Positions 48,311 to 61,499 of a stretch of DNA of 64,000 nt are shown here, piece by piece; the stretch's first letter is position 1; the number at the start of each line of letters is the position of its first letter. The translations under genes and the position numbers were made by a program. This stretch comes from Antedon bifida (Eukaryota > Echinodermata > Crinoidea > Comatulida > Antedonidae), in the NCBI GenBank assembly GCA_963402885.1, contig OY727098.1, positions 21,376,717 to 21,440,716 of the forward strand, in the 5' to 3' direction. The notes beneath the pieces were generated by a model. It did not search any database and was not told the origin of the DNA. It worked only from the letters and a program-made list of their open reading frames with translations.

Positions 48311-48594
48311 ATGTATTTTACTGTGCTCTTCTTTTCGGCTTTACTCTGTATTGAGGCTGCTTTTGCGAGTTCTCAATTATATACAGTGATTTCACAACGT
48401 TCTCTTCTGGGCTGGAGTTACCAGCTTCTTAACATCGATCGTGCTGGATGTTTGTTGGCTTGTTCCAGGAAAGTTTACTGTCTGTTAACTACATTAAACC
48501 GAATCGTTTGTGTCAAATGAATACAAATGTACAAAAAGACAAAGCATCTACAGACGATTTTCAACAAGATCTTTCATATGAATATATAGAGAAG
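48311..48594 (+). pseudogene. secreted PAN/apple-domain protein, first exon with apparent frameshift
   Basis: ATG at 48311 opens a signal peptide (MYFTVLFFSALLCIEAAFAS) followed by the start of a PAN-like domain (YQLLNIDRAGCLLACSRKVYC). After codon TGT at about 48480 the domain continues in another frame (SVNYIKPNRLCQMNT), the expected Cys-x-SxNY...C half of a PAN module, through to YEYIEK and a donor at 48595. One base appears to be missing. If unshifted, the protein ends early at about 69 residues. Either it is a pseudogene or the base is an assembly/sequence error. No further exons of the gene were recognised downstream. Confidence 0.55.
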
Positions 48595-48649
48595 GTAGGC
48601 CTACAGTTACAGAACTATTGTATTTAAACTTTTAAAACTTGTATTTCTT

Positions 48650-48846
48650 ACTAACATCATCATTGAGCGAGTGAGTGGCCATATATCGGCAAGGGTTTGA
48701 GGCTCGCTCGCTCCATGGTTCTGGTGGAGAACAAGTCTTCTCGGATAAGAACTATAAACCGTAGGTCCAGTTTACACATCTAGCTCATGTGCACTTTAAA
48801 GAACCTAGTACATCTTTCGAGACGAGTAGGGGGTTACCCCGGTGTA
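48650..48846 (+). repeat. tRNA-derived SINE-like repeat
   Basis: GAGTGAGTGGCC followed by GGGTTTGAGGCTC resembles an RNA polymerase III A-box/B-box pair. It is followed by CTCGGATAAGAAC, AACCGTAGGTCC and GTGCACTTTAAAGAACC, motifs I associate with SINEs in marine invertebrate genomes. A single copy is visible here. Confidence 0.5.
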
Positions 48847-50049
48847 CTAGTAGGCCGACATCACAGCAACTGGTCATAATACATCTTTAAAGGAACTTAC
48901 CCAGTAGCAGAACATGAAGACAAACAATATATATAATCAAATTTAAATAAACATAAGTTCATTTATAACGTTAACATTTAAAGTACGTACGATTCACAAT
49001 TAAGACGATTACTCCAGAAACAAATTTATTTGAAGTTTTACCAGAAATTTAAAAACTATGAATAACGAATTGATGCAAATGTTCTAAAACATTTTGATAC
49101 GGCGTCTATAAAAATGTATTGTCCTCCAAAACACGAAACACTAGGATAAATAAAATACAATTTTGTAGTTATAATAACGTTATTCACTTTTGCTGAAAAA
49201 AAACGCAAAACATTATTGATTTTGCTTATAAAAAAATCTTTCTTGTAATCTACTGCAGTCGAGTGAAGACGTGTTTTGTCCCGGAGCTCGGTAACCGATA
49301 TTTTTTAATTGTTCGACACGCCAACCGGCTTAAATGACTGTTTGATGTTTACTTTCTTTTCCTACCATCTATAGACGAAGAATTACCTTAATTTTAAAGG
49401 CAGCAAAAACATTGATAAATAGGCCTACGTACTTGTGTCCGAAGCAAGCAATGATGTTAGTGAATTAAAATGAATTAGAGCAATAGCCGATGATTTTGTA
49501 GGGAAACGCATAACTGCTTTTTTTGGGCCATGATGTTAGTGGATTTTTCCTTCTATTATGGTAATTATTGATTTCCATTAGCATGCTGTGGAATGCTATT
49601 GGCTATACCGTAGCTCTCTTGGATGGAGATGATGCCAGAATAACCATGTGTTGAACAGTGTATCCAATAAGGAGTCCAATCACAACTTTGAGGGTGAGTG
49701 TGGACTCAGTATAAGCATGGATTCTATTCCTTAATCCATGGTATAAGTAAAGCATTATGTTTTCAATCTCGGTAGTAGGCCTAATACGATTTGCCTTCGA
49801 TAAGGTGGTCTAACGAATGAATGTGTTTGATAATTTAACCATCTCTTCATAATTAAATCGTTCACGTTCCAGGCTGCCTTTTCCAACCAAAAGTTTGCGC
49901 GTAAGTAACGCTCTTATAAAGAATAATAATAACACGCGTAGAAGGCCGTTAAGAAACTCCCGTTATTATTTTTACGTTGAGCAAGTTTTGAAGTCGAACG
50001 TATAGTTATTTGTCCACCACGCCTACTAGCCTAATATTGAACAAGAATC
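48847..50049. other. intergenic
   Basis: No exon or repeat recognised between the PAN-domain fragment and the tetraspanin start; AT-rich. Confidence 0.4.
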
Positions 50050-53000
50050 ATGGTTAATTGTAGTCGTATACTGCTAATATTCGTTAATCTTATCATTCTG
50101 GTGAGTTAAAAATTTTACTTTAAAGTTAAATTGTTTTAAACTGTATTGGAGGCCTCTGTGCATCGTGTGGCCCAGCCCACCAGTCAGTCAGCAGTCTATT
50201 GATGTAATAGTACTTTGCAGACTTGGGTGGGTACGTGATATCCGCTCCCTCTGTGAACAGTTTCAAAAAAAAATTAGCCTATAGGCTAAACGGTCTTAGC
50301 GCTTAGACGGCTATAATTCGTGACGTAGCAAGTAGTCTTTATTTATAGACCATTGCTCTACCGCGGGACCTAGGAACCTGTAAGCGGTCTTTAAAATTAA
50401 AGCCTACTCGAAGGAGTCTTAAACAGTCTGAATGAAACCTCTCTTTTTGTTGCTTTTACGTATTATTTATCGTCAAAGACAACCAATTCATCTTTAACTG
50501 TTGAAAACACACTGACATAACTAAAGGAATATCCCATTATATGCACCACCCAGTCTATAACACTCTCAGACATATTATTATTATTGTATTAATTAAATTA
50601 CAGATAATTGGGATATGTGCAATTGGCTTGTCTTGGTATGTTTTATCTCACTCGACTAATTTACCAGCTGAGTTACAGTTTCTACAAGGAGCAAAGGTAT
50701 TAGAATGACTATAGTCGTTTATCAGTCGGAAAGCCGCGTTGGTAACGCATCACTGATTTCATTCATTGTGAGGGCGCGCTTCGTGGAAAATGTTGGAATT
50801 TTTGCTATTTTAGTACACTTAGAAAATGGTATAATTTTGATATTAAATGAAATCAATAAACGTATTTCAATAGTTGAACTACAAGCGTAAATAATGATAA
50901 AAACTGTGATCTAAATTCCACAGATTTTTTGTTTCAAGAAATATCATTATTTCATGTATAAACTTTTTTACTTTCATTTTTTTTTAAATGATGGTAAAAA
51001 ATCATTAAATTTCATATTTTCTAGATAAGGTTTCAAAGCGAATTTAAAATCCTTTCGAGATAAACTATTAAGCTATCTATTAAAATAAAAATCTAATTTT
51101 AAGCTTTCTTGGGATGCAACTCCCACTAATCAAACCAAACCTACTACATTTCTGTTCTGTTTCGATCGAAAAATCGCCATTTTGAAACTTTGTTTACGTT
51201 TTACGAAGCTGGTACGAATCGTCCCGGACCGAATCGTGTCTGTGTTCAATACGGTTTTCATGCAGGTGTATTACGTCATAGGCCTAAGATTTCAATTTGC
51301 TCCCCGATTATTGTTCTATTTGGTTTCTGAGCTAGGAAAGGCTACCTACTATAATTACTTACTTGATTTCTAGCCTAGCTAGGCCTAAAAATAGTATTTT
51401 CTAGGCCTAGCTAGGCTGAGTAATTCTGATATAATACTAATATTAGATAGGTAGGCCTACCCTAGTGAGTGTTAATAATAGTAGCTGGGTATGGTAGGTC
51501 TATCCCAGCTCTGCTCATATACCAAGCAAGAAGAAGCCTGAAGAAGCCTGAAGGAGAAACTAGGCCCAGAACAAATAAAAAACTGTTAAAAAAACAATAA
51601 ATGGAAAAACAAAAAAAATTTTCAATTTATATATGGGGAATGTTTTATAAAATCGGGCATGTTTGTTTCAGAGACTCAAACGTGTATTTTTATATGGTCA
51701 TGTTTTTTAAAAAGATAATTATGGGCCCAGCTGAAACCAAGATATAAAAATATAAGTCCATCATTTACTTGGGTATTGTTACAGTGATTGGTTGGTACTC
51801 AGTATTTCAGTATCTGGCAGTAAATGTCACACTTGTATATAAATATTACTTTATTAGATACAACTTGCATTTCACACACCAATTTTTTGTTTACGTATAC
51901 AGAATGTGAAAAAGCAGTTTTTAATACAAATATCTTTCAAACAATACTGATATAAATAGTAAATACTACTACTGTATATAAAAACTTGCTTTTATTTAAA
52001 TAGCACCTTGTTCATCAAACATAACAAACTAGCTAGGCCTATATCATATTAACTTACATGCATCTTATGGTTGTACTGATTTTATGATTGTTTTATATGT
52101 TTATATTGTATGTATCTGTGTGACTCTGGTTAATAAAGTAAATCAATCAATCAATTGCAACTTAATTTATATCTTATCATTGACTGATCTGAAACGCTTC
52201 TAAAACTTGAATGCGTATGAATGTATATGTTATATTATTATTAGCGAATAAAATGAAAAACTATCAGCTGCAGCAATGATATTGAAATCGAGAAAACCAT
52301 TACAGCTTCCACCGTCCAACCTCATATTGAAGAACGAGACAGAAAATCGTCTTGATACCAACAAAAAACCTAAAATGAAAATGAATAGCTGAAATGTAAT
52401 GAATGAAACTATTTAAATAATTGTCACTATGATATGAACAAAACATTGCATCGTTATACAGTATAATTATTCAACAACCTGAAAACATTTTCAGATATAG
52501 GCCTACCATGAAAAAGCAGCAAATACAAAATTTCCTTATGTCTGTTTATTGTAATAATTATTAATATTATAAATAAATTGTACCCCTCAGTTGTCAATAA
52601 TTTTACTATAAATAAATATTTAACTATAGAATAGGTAGGCCTATACCTGTATCAGGCTGCGATTTGCTTAATTATCTTTTTAAAACTTCCCAATGCATCT
52701 TCAATATAGAGTAGGATTGTAACGATACTTTAATAATACTAAATTGTAACTAAAGTATTTAAATTATTAACAGAACATGTTACTAGGCCTAGGCCGATAT
52801 AATACGACAACGATCCACCAGGTCGTGCATATACCCACCTACAACAACCACAATCAACACACCATGCACCACACACGACGGAACTAGTGCCGCGAGACGT
52901 AACAATATATGACATGAGGACCTTTTTTAAAATGTTCGCTATAGGAAGCTTAAATAGGGTTTCAAGCCAATTTTAACGTAAAACAGACTATTGATACTTA

Positions 53001-56000
53001 CTCTATCCATATACGTCGGTTTTTTGGTAATTCACTGTATGGGATGCAAATCCCACTAATGGGAAATTTGTAAACAAACACCTGTTAGAAAACTTCAGTT
53101 TTGACGGACGCACACGAACTTTGGAAAGAAATTGTCGCTGACAACAAATCCAACAAATTATTCAGAAAATTAGGTGACCTGCGACATCTTAAACATATAA
53201 GGAACTGATCTTACCATATATGGTTAATTTTTCGCCTACTAATGTTTATTAAACAGCTATTAAATGACGTATACTTTATGCTAATGTTTTCGCGCGAAAC
53301 GTTGATGCTTCTGTGCCGAGAGAGGGCTTCTAAAATTTATGACGTCATGCGAAGTCGAAAATTCAGCGATAACGGTCATATTTCCCAACGCGGCTCTCCG
53401 ACTGTTATATCATTATCACGTTTATGTTAATAATATACGTATTCATAGACATAACTGGACCTTTTATTTACTACAGTTTTATATAGGTGCGCTAGCCAAA
53501 GATCCGGTTCTACGCTATCTATGCCTAGCCTAGTTGTTAAACTATGGTGGTTCTGCTGACACTTTGGTATACAATTTCATACAAACATGCCATTTTCGCC
53601 GATTGCATCAATGCATTACTTTAAACAAAACATTGCCGTTCATCGCGATGTATTTCTTTCTGCTGATGATGTTCTCCCGAAATGCCGGTCAAGTCGACTG
53701 TCGTGATTGGCTAATAGTTAGGAGTCAGTCATCATTCATCCCAGGCATAACCATGGACACCGACCGATGATATCTGAACGTTGCCGATTTGACTGAGACG
53801 GAGGTCCCGATTTCGTCGGTTACTTCTGCCTCCATTTTATTAGAACTTAAATTTAACATTTTCATTATTCTGGCCTATTATTATTATTATTATTATACTA
53901 GTAATACTTTAATGCATTCCTCCATCTTTTGATGACTTTCGATTAACGAAATAAGAAATAATAATAATATTTGATAATAATATAGCCGTACCGTACCGTC
54001 TTATATACATTTTGAAATGTTTCCCTTTTTTGTCAGATTGTTACATTTGCTGGCTTAGTATTAGGAGCATTTTTGTTTGTAATTGGTAAGTCGTCATTTT
54101 TTTCATGAATAATATTTATTTAATTGTACAGTAATAATACAGTTATGTTTTTTATATATGCTTATAGCTAGCTAGGCCTAAATGCTGTGGTGTGTCCGTT
54201 GTATTGCTATAGATAATACTACGGTAATATATAGAGGTTAACGGATGATAGCCACTGACATATTTTGTTAATATTCAGTTTATTTATATTGCCGTATCAA
54301 TTGATTTGACATAATTGCAAAGATAGCCTACTTAGTATACTGTATGTATGATTTAATTTTGTTTTTAATGATCGACAAAGGCCTTACTGGTGGATTTGGA
54401 GCTGCTGTACAGAATGTTACTCTGTTAAAAACAGTAAGTATGTCCTATTTTAGTTTACAAAAAAAAGTGTTCATTATTAGATGATCACGAGAACAACACC
54501 CCGGCTATTAAAACATGTGAATTAGTGCTATAAATGTCATAATTTCCAAGTGACTCTCAAAAAGTACCTCTCTCGATCCGCCCCTGGTTCGTGTTTTAAA
54601 CAATTTTAATTCTTTTTACTATTTTTTTTCAGTACATGTCCATACTCTCACTTATAGTGACATTGCAGTTGGCCGTAGGGATCTATATCGCGGTGATGAA
54701 CGAAGAGGTAATCAGATTTTATTCACTATGTCGGTCGGTCGGTTTGTCGGTAAACAATAACTTGAGCACGCGACTGCAGCCTTGTTTTTAATATATACGC
54801 ATTTAGTCAGTCAGAGTGACGTCAAGACATGGCAAACGCCTTCACGTACAATAGCCTAAGCATTGGAACGTAAAGAAAACTTCACAGTTCTCCAGCACTG
54901 GTTATTGCTTGCCAGGGGCGGAATTTTTCAGCTCCATTAAAAAAAATTAAAACAAATAATGCACGAGACTTGATTCTAGTAATCTTATTTTTAGAAAGTT
55001 CTTCTGGAAGTTTGGAAGAAAATGGATGATGTCAGTATAGATGTGGTTCAATCACAGGTATTTTCAATAGTTCATTTAAATTCTGATTTTACAGAATTCT
55101 GTAATACATTACGGTTGTGTCCAAAGTATCGGAAGCTGCAACTTCTGACCAACCCACCCTCTCAACAAATCATCAACAAAGACACCAAATTAGTGATAAA
55201 CCAAATTATAAAAATATACCAGAAATGATTTACTTTAACATTTTGAACATTGAGGATGTGTAATAAACATTCAAAAGAGAAGTTAAACAAATATTTCCTT
55301 TTGTTATTAAAAATCTGCATGTATTATTATTATTAAATCGTTTCCTTAACTAAATAACTTATTGTGTTCAGATGGAGTGCTGCGGATTCAATAGTGCATC
55401 AGAATATCCACCAGGATCTGTTCCAGACTCCTGCACCGACCCGGATTCTGGACAACTGCATGACGTAAGTAAACAACTGCACGGCAATGTAATCTCTGTC
55501 CACACCCACTTGTTAGAAGAGGGTGTGCGTGTGGGTCGTCGTTAACCCGGATATAAAACCGATAGGTTTCAGAATGTATCGTTGAAGAGCGATAAATAAC
55601 TTCCACAACGAAAGATCAGAATTTTCCCCGGTGTCTTTTTTTGCGTTTTCAACTTAACAATTGTGGACTAAACTAAACAAACTGTACTGTTTTCTAATTA
55701 GGTTTCACTAAATTTCTAAAATGATGGGAAAATTAGATGAAATTAGAACTGAAAGATACGATTTTTGAGCGCAATAAATAAATTACGTTCCTGCAATAGT
55801 ATCTCTATCACTCTCAATCTCTACACCATAACATCCAGGAAAAAAAAAACTTGTGTAGTTAAAAAAGTTCACTCTCAACATTCCTCTTAACTTATAAGTA
55901 TTATTTTTCACCCGGCCCCTTTTAAACATTCGATATACAAGAAAGGAATAGAATTCTTTGTAGATATTTTAAAAGATATTTTGCTGTGTATTGTGCATGA

Positions 56001-56957
56001 TGCAAAATTGTAAGAGAGTAACTTTTTTTAAACTTTTAGGTGTCGTGTTACACAAGACTTTGGGACCTCATTAATGATAATCTACTAACCTCTAGCATAG
56101 CAGTATCAGTTGTGTTTCTTATTGAGGTAGGCCTAAATATAATAATTGTATACTGAATAATATTATTCTATAATTGAATTGAATGTTACTGGGTATATAG
56201 GTGGGGGGCGCGTTGAAACGTTGAAGATGAACAAAACATTTAAAGCTCTGTCTACATTATCAAACTTTATGTGATGTGCCCATATATGGACATTGATGCG
56301 AAACTAGTTTGATAGTGTATACAGAGCTTAAGAATTGAAAAATTTTCCTCAATCGATATCGATTGAAAATCGCTTGACTTATTTAACAACATTGTTTTTA
56401 ACAGGTTTTTGCGATTTTGTTTGCGGGAAGAAATGTCAAACACATCAAAAATCGAATATCTTATACCAAAGGTGATTGATATATATAATGATTATTAACC
56501 GTATAGTGTTCTAACAGTGAACAAATCGAATAACTTTAATATAAATCGATTAGTCAAAAATGTTGGTAACGCAATTTTTAGGTACACACCTTTAAGCTTT
56601 TTGTTATAATCCACTGTAAACATCTTTCTGAGGTGTGTATAGTTAACCATTATACTATCTTTAATGTTATTGTCATTTATCATTAACCGTTTTGAGTGAT
56701 CGTCCGTGTTGGATCATTATTATACTCATGCGAACATTGGATGTAGTGTCCGATAAGATTGATTCCCACTATCGACACACGCACGCACCCGTACCACAAG
56801 TATGTAACGCAACTTAAGTGATTTGACCAATTACAATTCGTCGCTTTTGGTGGTCAACTCGTCTGCGTTGCGCTACGTCCTAGGAGTGTGTGATATGCTT
56901 ATTTTAATTTATATTCCATTTATATTTTCAGGTATAAAAACTGCTTGGGAGTTGTAA
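50050..56957 (+). CDS. tetraspanin
   Basis: Ten coding exons: 50050-50100, 50604-50696, 54037-54085, 54381-54433, 54633-54707, 54995-55057, 55372-55464, 56040-56126, 56405-56471 and 56932-56957 (stop TAA). They total 657 nt and encode 218 residues. TM1 ~7-31, small loop, TM2 ~49-66, TM3 ~83-105, large extracellular loop ~106-174, TM4 ~175-200. The loop has the diagnostic CCG at residues 131-133 (MECCGF), PDSC at Cys149 and a fourth Cys at 162, giving a four-Cys, two-disulphide loop. The loop is short for the family. The inner turn after TM2, usually G-C-C-G-A-x-x-E-N with palmitoylatable Cys, reads GFGAAVQN without Cys. Tetraspanins organise membrane microdomains with integrins and other receptors. 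No subfamily could be assigned. Confidence 0.9.
52040..52160 (+). repeat. retroposon 3' end with (AATC)n tail
   Basis: GTGACTCTGGTTAATAAAGT followed by AATCAATCAATCAATTGC, an AATAAA plus tetramer tail, inside the large tetraspanin intron. Confidence 0.5.
54728..54782. repeat. dispersed repeat with GTCGG tract, copy 2
   Basis: ACTATGTCGGTCGGTCGG, GTCGGTAAACAATAACTTG and GCACGCGACTGCAGCC; matches the block at 38985-39048. Confidence 0.7.
56240..56332. mobile_element. MITE, family M1 copy 5 (internally deleted)
   Basis: About 93 bp from TTAAAGCTCTGTCTACATTA to GATAGTGTATACAGAGCTTAA, TTAA at both ends, with only part of the usual interior (GTGATGTGCCCATATATGG). Lies in a tetraspanin intron. Confidence 0.85.
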
Positions 56958-57235
56958 TCTGTATGTCACCAACACTTTCAATACACAAACGCGTATATAA
57001 ATATATAATATTATTTCATAATGTATTTTATATTATTTAATTAAAGGTTAAAAATATTGGCACAAAATGTCAAACCAAAAACAACCATAATATGTCGTTG
57101 TCTATTATTGAAGTTTGCATTTAATTGTTATCAAATAAGGAAAATTTGCACCTTTGTAAGAAGTAGACCTACGATACAAATAAATGTTGACATTTAGTAC
57201 TTTAGCTGGTCCCAAGTTTATTATTACCGGTATAT

Positions 57236-57445
57236 CTAGGCCTCTATATTCGCTTTGACCAAAATTATTGTGTTCAAAGACAAAATATATATTTGTGACA
57301 GCTTTCGACTTGCGGCCGCGATCGACGGCCTGGACCTACTCATTATTTGTCGTCGGTTGTCGTCTGTAATCCAGAAAACAGCCAAAACCGTGTCGATGAG
57401 GAGGAGGAAGAGAGCTGTGAAAAGCACATCACATCTTTCCCACAT
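57236..57445 (-). CDS. candidate small membrane protein ORF, 69 residues
   Basis: An antisense frame starting at ATG 57445 has a 20-residue hydrophobic stretch (VLFTALFLLLIDTVLAVFWI) followed by a basic segment (DDNRRQIMSRSRPS). It lies in a CpG-rich patch (GCGGCCGCGATCGACGG) and is head-to-head with HINT3, 670 bp apart. I recognise no family and see no splice partner. It may be a first exon, a small protein, or chance. Confidence 0.2.
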   Translation of the reverse strand: MWERCDVLFTALFLLLIDTVLAVFWITDDNRRQIMSRSRPSIAAASRKLSQIYILSLNTIILVKANIEA

Positions 57446-58115
57446 CGTGATTAAATAATTATGACCTTTAATATCTTGTTTCTTGGTCGTCGTAAATCGA
57501 ATGTGGCTCCCTAATATTTCAATATTTAGATGCCTTCAGAAACAGATAGAAGGAAGAACACATTAAAATGATATATAATATACTGCCACTCACATTTATT
57601 AGGTTTTTATTAGCTCTTATTTTCATTTTCAATTAGTTTCAAATTGACAGTCGGTTTACAAACAATATTTTCTTTGTTAATTTTGTCTTTACAGTATTTT
57701 CATATACCTTAGGCCTATATTATGTTGCATCGTGTATAATTTACCGCTATCTCATTGTAACGGCCAATAAAACTCGTTCCCGAAATTTGTAAAAAATGAA
57801 AAAAGAAAACAAACTTGTTAGTAATGTGTGACTTGCCATTAAAAAACTGATTTGGCAATATTCATTGATATTTTTTCTTTAAAAATAAAACAACGCTGAG
57901 AGGAGAATCTTGATTGGTTGACAACTGATTTTCCTGTTTACTTTTTGACCAATCAAATTTGCTAGCAGTGATGTAATCCTGATCTTCAATGCGGAAATAG
58001 AGAGTAATAAAAACACAAACGTCTCGTTTGCATCCAGCCAGGGTAGGCTAGTTACTCTTCTTTAGTAATAAAAAAAACCTGTAGTAAAGTAATTGTTTTT
58101 AATTTGTTAACGATA

Positions 58116-60594
58116 ATGGCTGATGAAAGAGTTAATACGTTAGAGAAAGATGAAGAAGACGATGATTTCGATAAATATGCACCAGAGAATCGATCTTCAA
58201 CTACAGCAGGCAGTAGCCTCACTCACCCCGGATCTGTGGTGTTTGACGAGGACCACACGCCAGTAACCCGTGGAGGTGCTTACGAAATTTTGATTAAGAA
58301 AAGTTGTGTGTTTTGTAAAATTGCTCATGAAGACGAAGGGAGATTTTTTGCAAAGCCTGTTTTTCAAGTAAGCCTTGCCCATGCGAACTGAGTTCCATTA
58401 TATTAAAGTATTTAAAGCCTAGCCTGGACTATAATATTATGAGTGAGAGAGGAGGAGGAGGTCTAGGCCTAGCCTATCTAGGCCTAGGCTAGTTAGGCCC
58501 TAGGCCTAGTACTTTACACAGCTGCCAAAAAAAAAAAGATTTAGAAGATCAGGCCAGATTCAGTTTATTTAGGGGTTAGGTTGATAAATTAGGGGTTACT
58601 TTATTAATATTTAAAAAGATCCTGTAAAAAACCAAACCATTTACTATCTGATGTATACGGTATATGATTATGATGTTAATTATTGGTAAATTTTCCAGAA
58701 TACCGAAGTGACCGTGTTTTCTGACATAAGTCCTGCAGCCAAAGTTCATCTTTTAGTAATACCAAACACCCATATTGCCAGTGTACGAGATTTGAAGAAA
58801 GAACATATTCCATTATGTAAGTATTAAGAACCTAGAATTAAGTTTTTTTTATTCTTTTATGGTAATTGGAAACTTATTGATTGATGATAGTGAATTATGT
58901 GCCTATAATAATCAAATCACTGAGCCAAGCAATTTCAGAGATTTTTTTTTTGCAATACAATTTAAGGTCAACTTTACCGGTACGGATAGTTTTACAATGT
59001 ATTAGAGATGTATGATATCAGAACAAATTGTATGATTTAATTTAATTCTTAGTTTTAAATTTATTGGTATTGTCAGATTTAGTATATAACCTATACAAGA
59101 TCTGCACCTGTATATTAAATCATTCATTGTTTTTTTTAATATAGTAGAGTACATGTTTGCTGCAGGGGCAGGTGGGCTGGAGATTTTAAGTGGCAGTATC
59201 AATGAAGCAAGGTTAGTTTATCAGTGTAACTGATTATAGGCCTTGCCAGTCTACGTTTGCATTTCTTTATCAGTATCCCCCTGTTACTGGTTTTCCCATA
59301 TCCCATCTCATCCTCTGGTAGTTGCTACATTCTCTATTTGTCTTTCCCATTTTTAACAACAGTGCCATGAAACTATATGAACTAAATAGCTCTCTCCTGT
59401 CAAAATGTCAGTAATGTTTGACAGTGCTCAATTTAGAAGTTATAGTTGTCTGCAAAAAGAAACTCAAATTTTATGTTAATTGTCTATTTCTTGGATTTAT
59501 TGAGAGTAATTATTAATAATAATGTTTAAATATAAGTTTTTTTTGGCTTGATTGGCTGTGTATAATTTAGTATTTTCTATCGGCAATGTCAGTTGTTGTG
59601 CTCCTTTTTTGCTGTTTTCTATCCGCACGGACAACAAGGTACACTGTACCAATAGAAAACTTTACATTAGAGTGGATTTGTGGCTTAGTGATGATGATGA
59701 TGTTTGGCTACCAATCCAAGGGTCCTGGATTCAAGTCCTGTCATATGTCAGGATTTTTTCTAATGACAAATTATAACTCCACTCCCAAAGACTTGTAATA
59801 AGACTTTGTTTGTGTAGAGCATCTTGTGTAAATGTTTGTCTTGTGAACGGGATTGCCATCTTAAGGATAGTGAATGAATTTGCTTATGGTTATCCTTGGC
59901 AATTTGCCTAAAAATGTAAACAAACAAAACAAACAAAGATGCATGGTATAGTGCATATTTTAAATACTGTATGTACCATGCATATTATCTAATGTAAAGT
60001 TTTCTTTTTGTAATATTGCACACCATAGAGTGGATAGTTATTGCCTTTATTTACTTCTTACAGAGTTGGTTTTCATTGCCCACCATTTACAAGTATGAGC
60101 CACCTGCATATGCATATTTTGTATCCAGAAACAAGCATCAGATGGTGGAACAAACTCTTCTTTAAGCCTGATTCGTATTGGTTCACTCTGGTGAGTTTAT
60201 ATTCTACAAAAATTGACAGAAACATTTTGATTACAATTGCTAGTGATAGAAAGCCATAAATATGCTTCTGTTTGTGAAAATGATGTTATTATATTACTTT
60301 TTTGCTGCTATCTGTATATCATATATCATTTTACAATAGACATTAATAAAAAAGAAACTCCATCATCATATCCTTAATGAGGAACCATTTGTGTAATTTA
60401 TTATTTCAGTGGTGGATCCTATAAATCTGAAAAAAAAATTATCCTACCATAAGAAAACAAAATTTTGTAAAAAAAGCTTAAGAGTAAAGTACTTTCACTT
60501 TTGATTAAAACACATTGTTTCAGCGCTGTGCTAATTTACTTTTTAGGTCACCATTGCCATTGCTGTCTGTAAATTTCTAAGAGTTGCTAAATGA
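58116..60594 (+). CDS. HINT3: HINT3, histidine-triad nucleotide-binding hydrolase
   Basis: Exons 58116-58367, 58699-58816, 59145-59211 and 60064-60190, plus a probable last exon 60547-60594 (stop TGA), about 203 residues. The N-terminus is acidic (EKDEEDDDFDKYAPE). The HIT domain starts at KSCVFCKIAHE, followed by FSDISPAAKVHLLVIPNTHI, and ends with the active-site triad SHLHMHIL (residues ~158-165). The residues around it (GFHCPPF before, SYWF after) are those of HINT3 rather than HINT1/2. HINT3 enzymes hydrolyse nucleoside phosphoramidates and acyl-AMP. The start ATG is preceded by a stop-containing leader. The last exon (VTIAIAVCKFLRVAK) is the weakest part of the model: the frame and acceptor fit, but the sequence is not a clear match to known HINT3 C-termini. 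Intron 3 carries a SINE-like repeat. Confidence 0.85.
59669..59849 (+). repeat. tRNA-related SINE, copy 1
   Basis: AGAGTGGATTTGTGGCTTAG resembles an A box. GGATTCAAGTCC resembles a B box about 45 nt later. It continues GTCAGGATTTTTTCTAA, AAAGACTTGTAATAAGAC and GTAGAGCATCTTGTGTA. The same order occurs at 62942-63121. Lies in HINT3 intron 3. Confidence 0.65.
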
Positions 60595-61499
60595 ATTGCC
60601 TATTTTCACCTGAAAAATAAACGCATTTTGGTCCCTGGATGTAACATAATATTGACGCGTGTATCGTACCCATACAGCGAGCTGGGGCACGTACGATTCG
60701 TACAAAGGACACCGCCATACCGCGTCGGCCTACCTATTGTTTAGATCGCTGGCAGTCAGCAAGCATAAAGTGTTTCCAAAAATGGAACGCCGTGGTTACC
60801 GTACCTACAGTATATGTGGCTAGTATAGTGTATCATCATCATAGAGGATATGTTAATAATAATATAGTACACTAACTGTGTACTGTAGTATACATTATAG
60901 CAACCGATTTTTTTTCTAGGCCACCCACCCAACTGTATCAATACCTATTTATATTTATATATTTAATTTCCTCAACAAATGTAAATAAATACTGAGCTAT
61001 AATAAGCATTCAATTTTGCGCTTTTTTCGGGACTTCCCCTAGATGTACGTTCGTATTGAACTTGAACGCAACGCAATTAAAACTAAATACTGAGTGAATG
61101 AAATCGGCAAGAAAATGTTATATCGTCCTTCAATTAGTCACGTGTGTTTATTGGAGGGAGAAAGTATGATCGTTTTGCTCACTGGTAGCATGCTACATAT
61201 GAGATTTCCTGCAAATTAGAGGTGCCATTTATCATGAATTTTATGTGCGAGAGTACCATTTCCGGCCATCTGGGGCGTCATTTAACAAAGTTCGCTTCGC
61301 CACAGGTCCTGTCGACGGCCCTGGACAAGCACCTTTTTCCGCCATGTGCAAACGCTGACTTGCGCGAAGCGACCTGTTGTGATGCTTTTACTCAAAATAG
61401 GCCTATGGGGAAAATGTCACCATTTAATAATAATAGGCTAGTACCTCAGTTTTCATATTTAAAATATCAATTTTTAATATATTTATAATAACGTGAGAG

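Noticed and set aside
61222-61488. 88-residue ORF in a GC-richer patch
   Set aside because: No domain, no splice signals and no repeated copy. Treated as chance.
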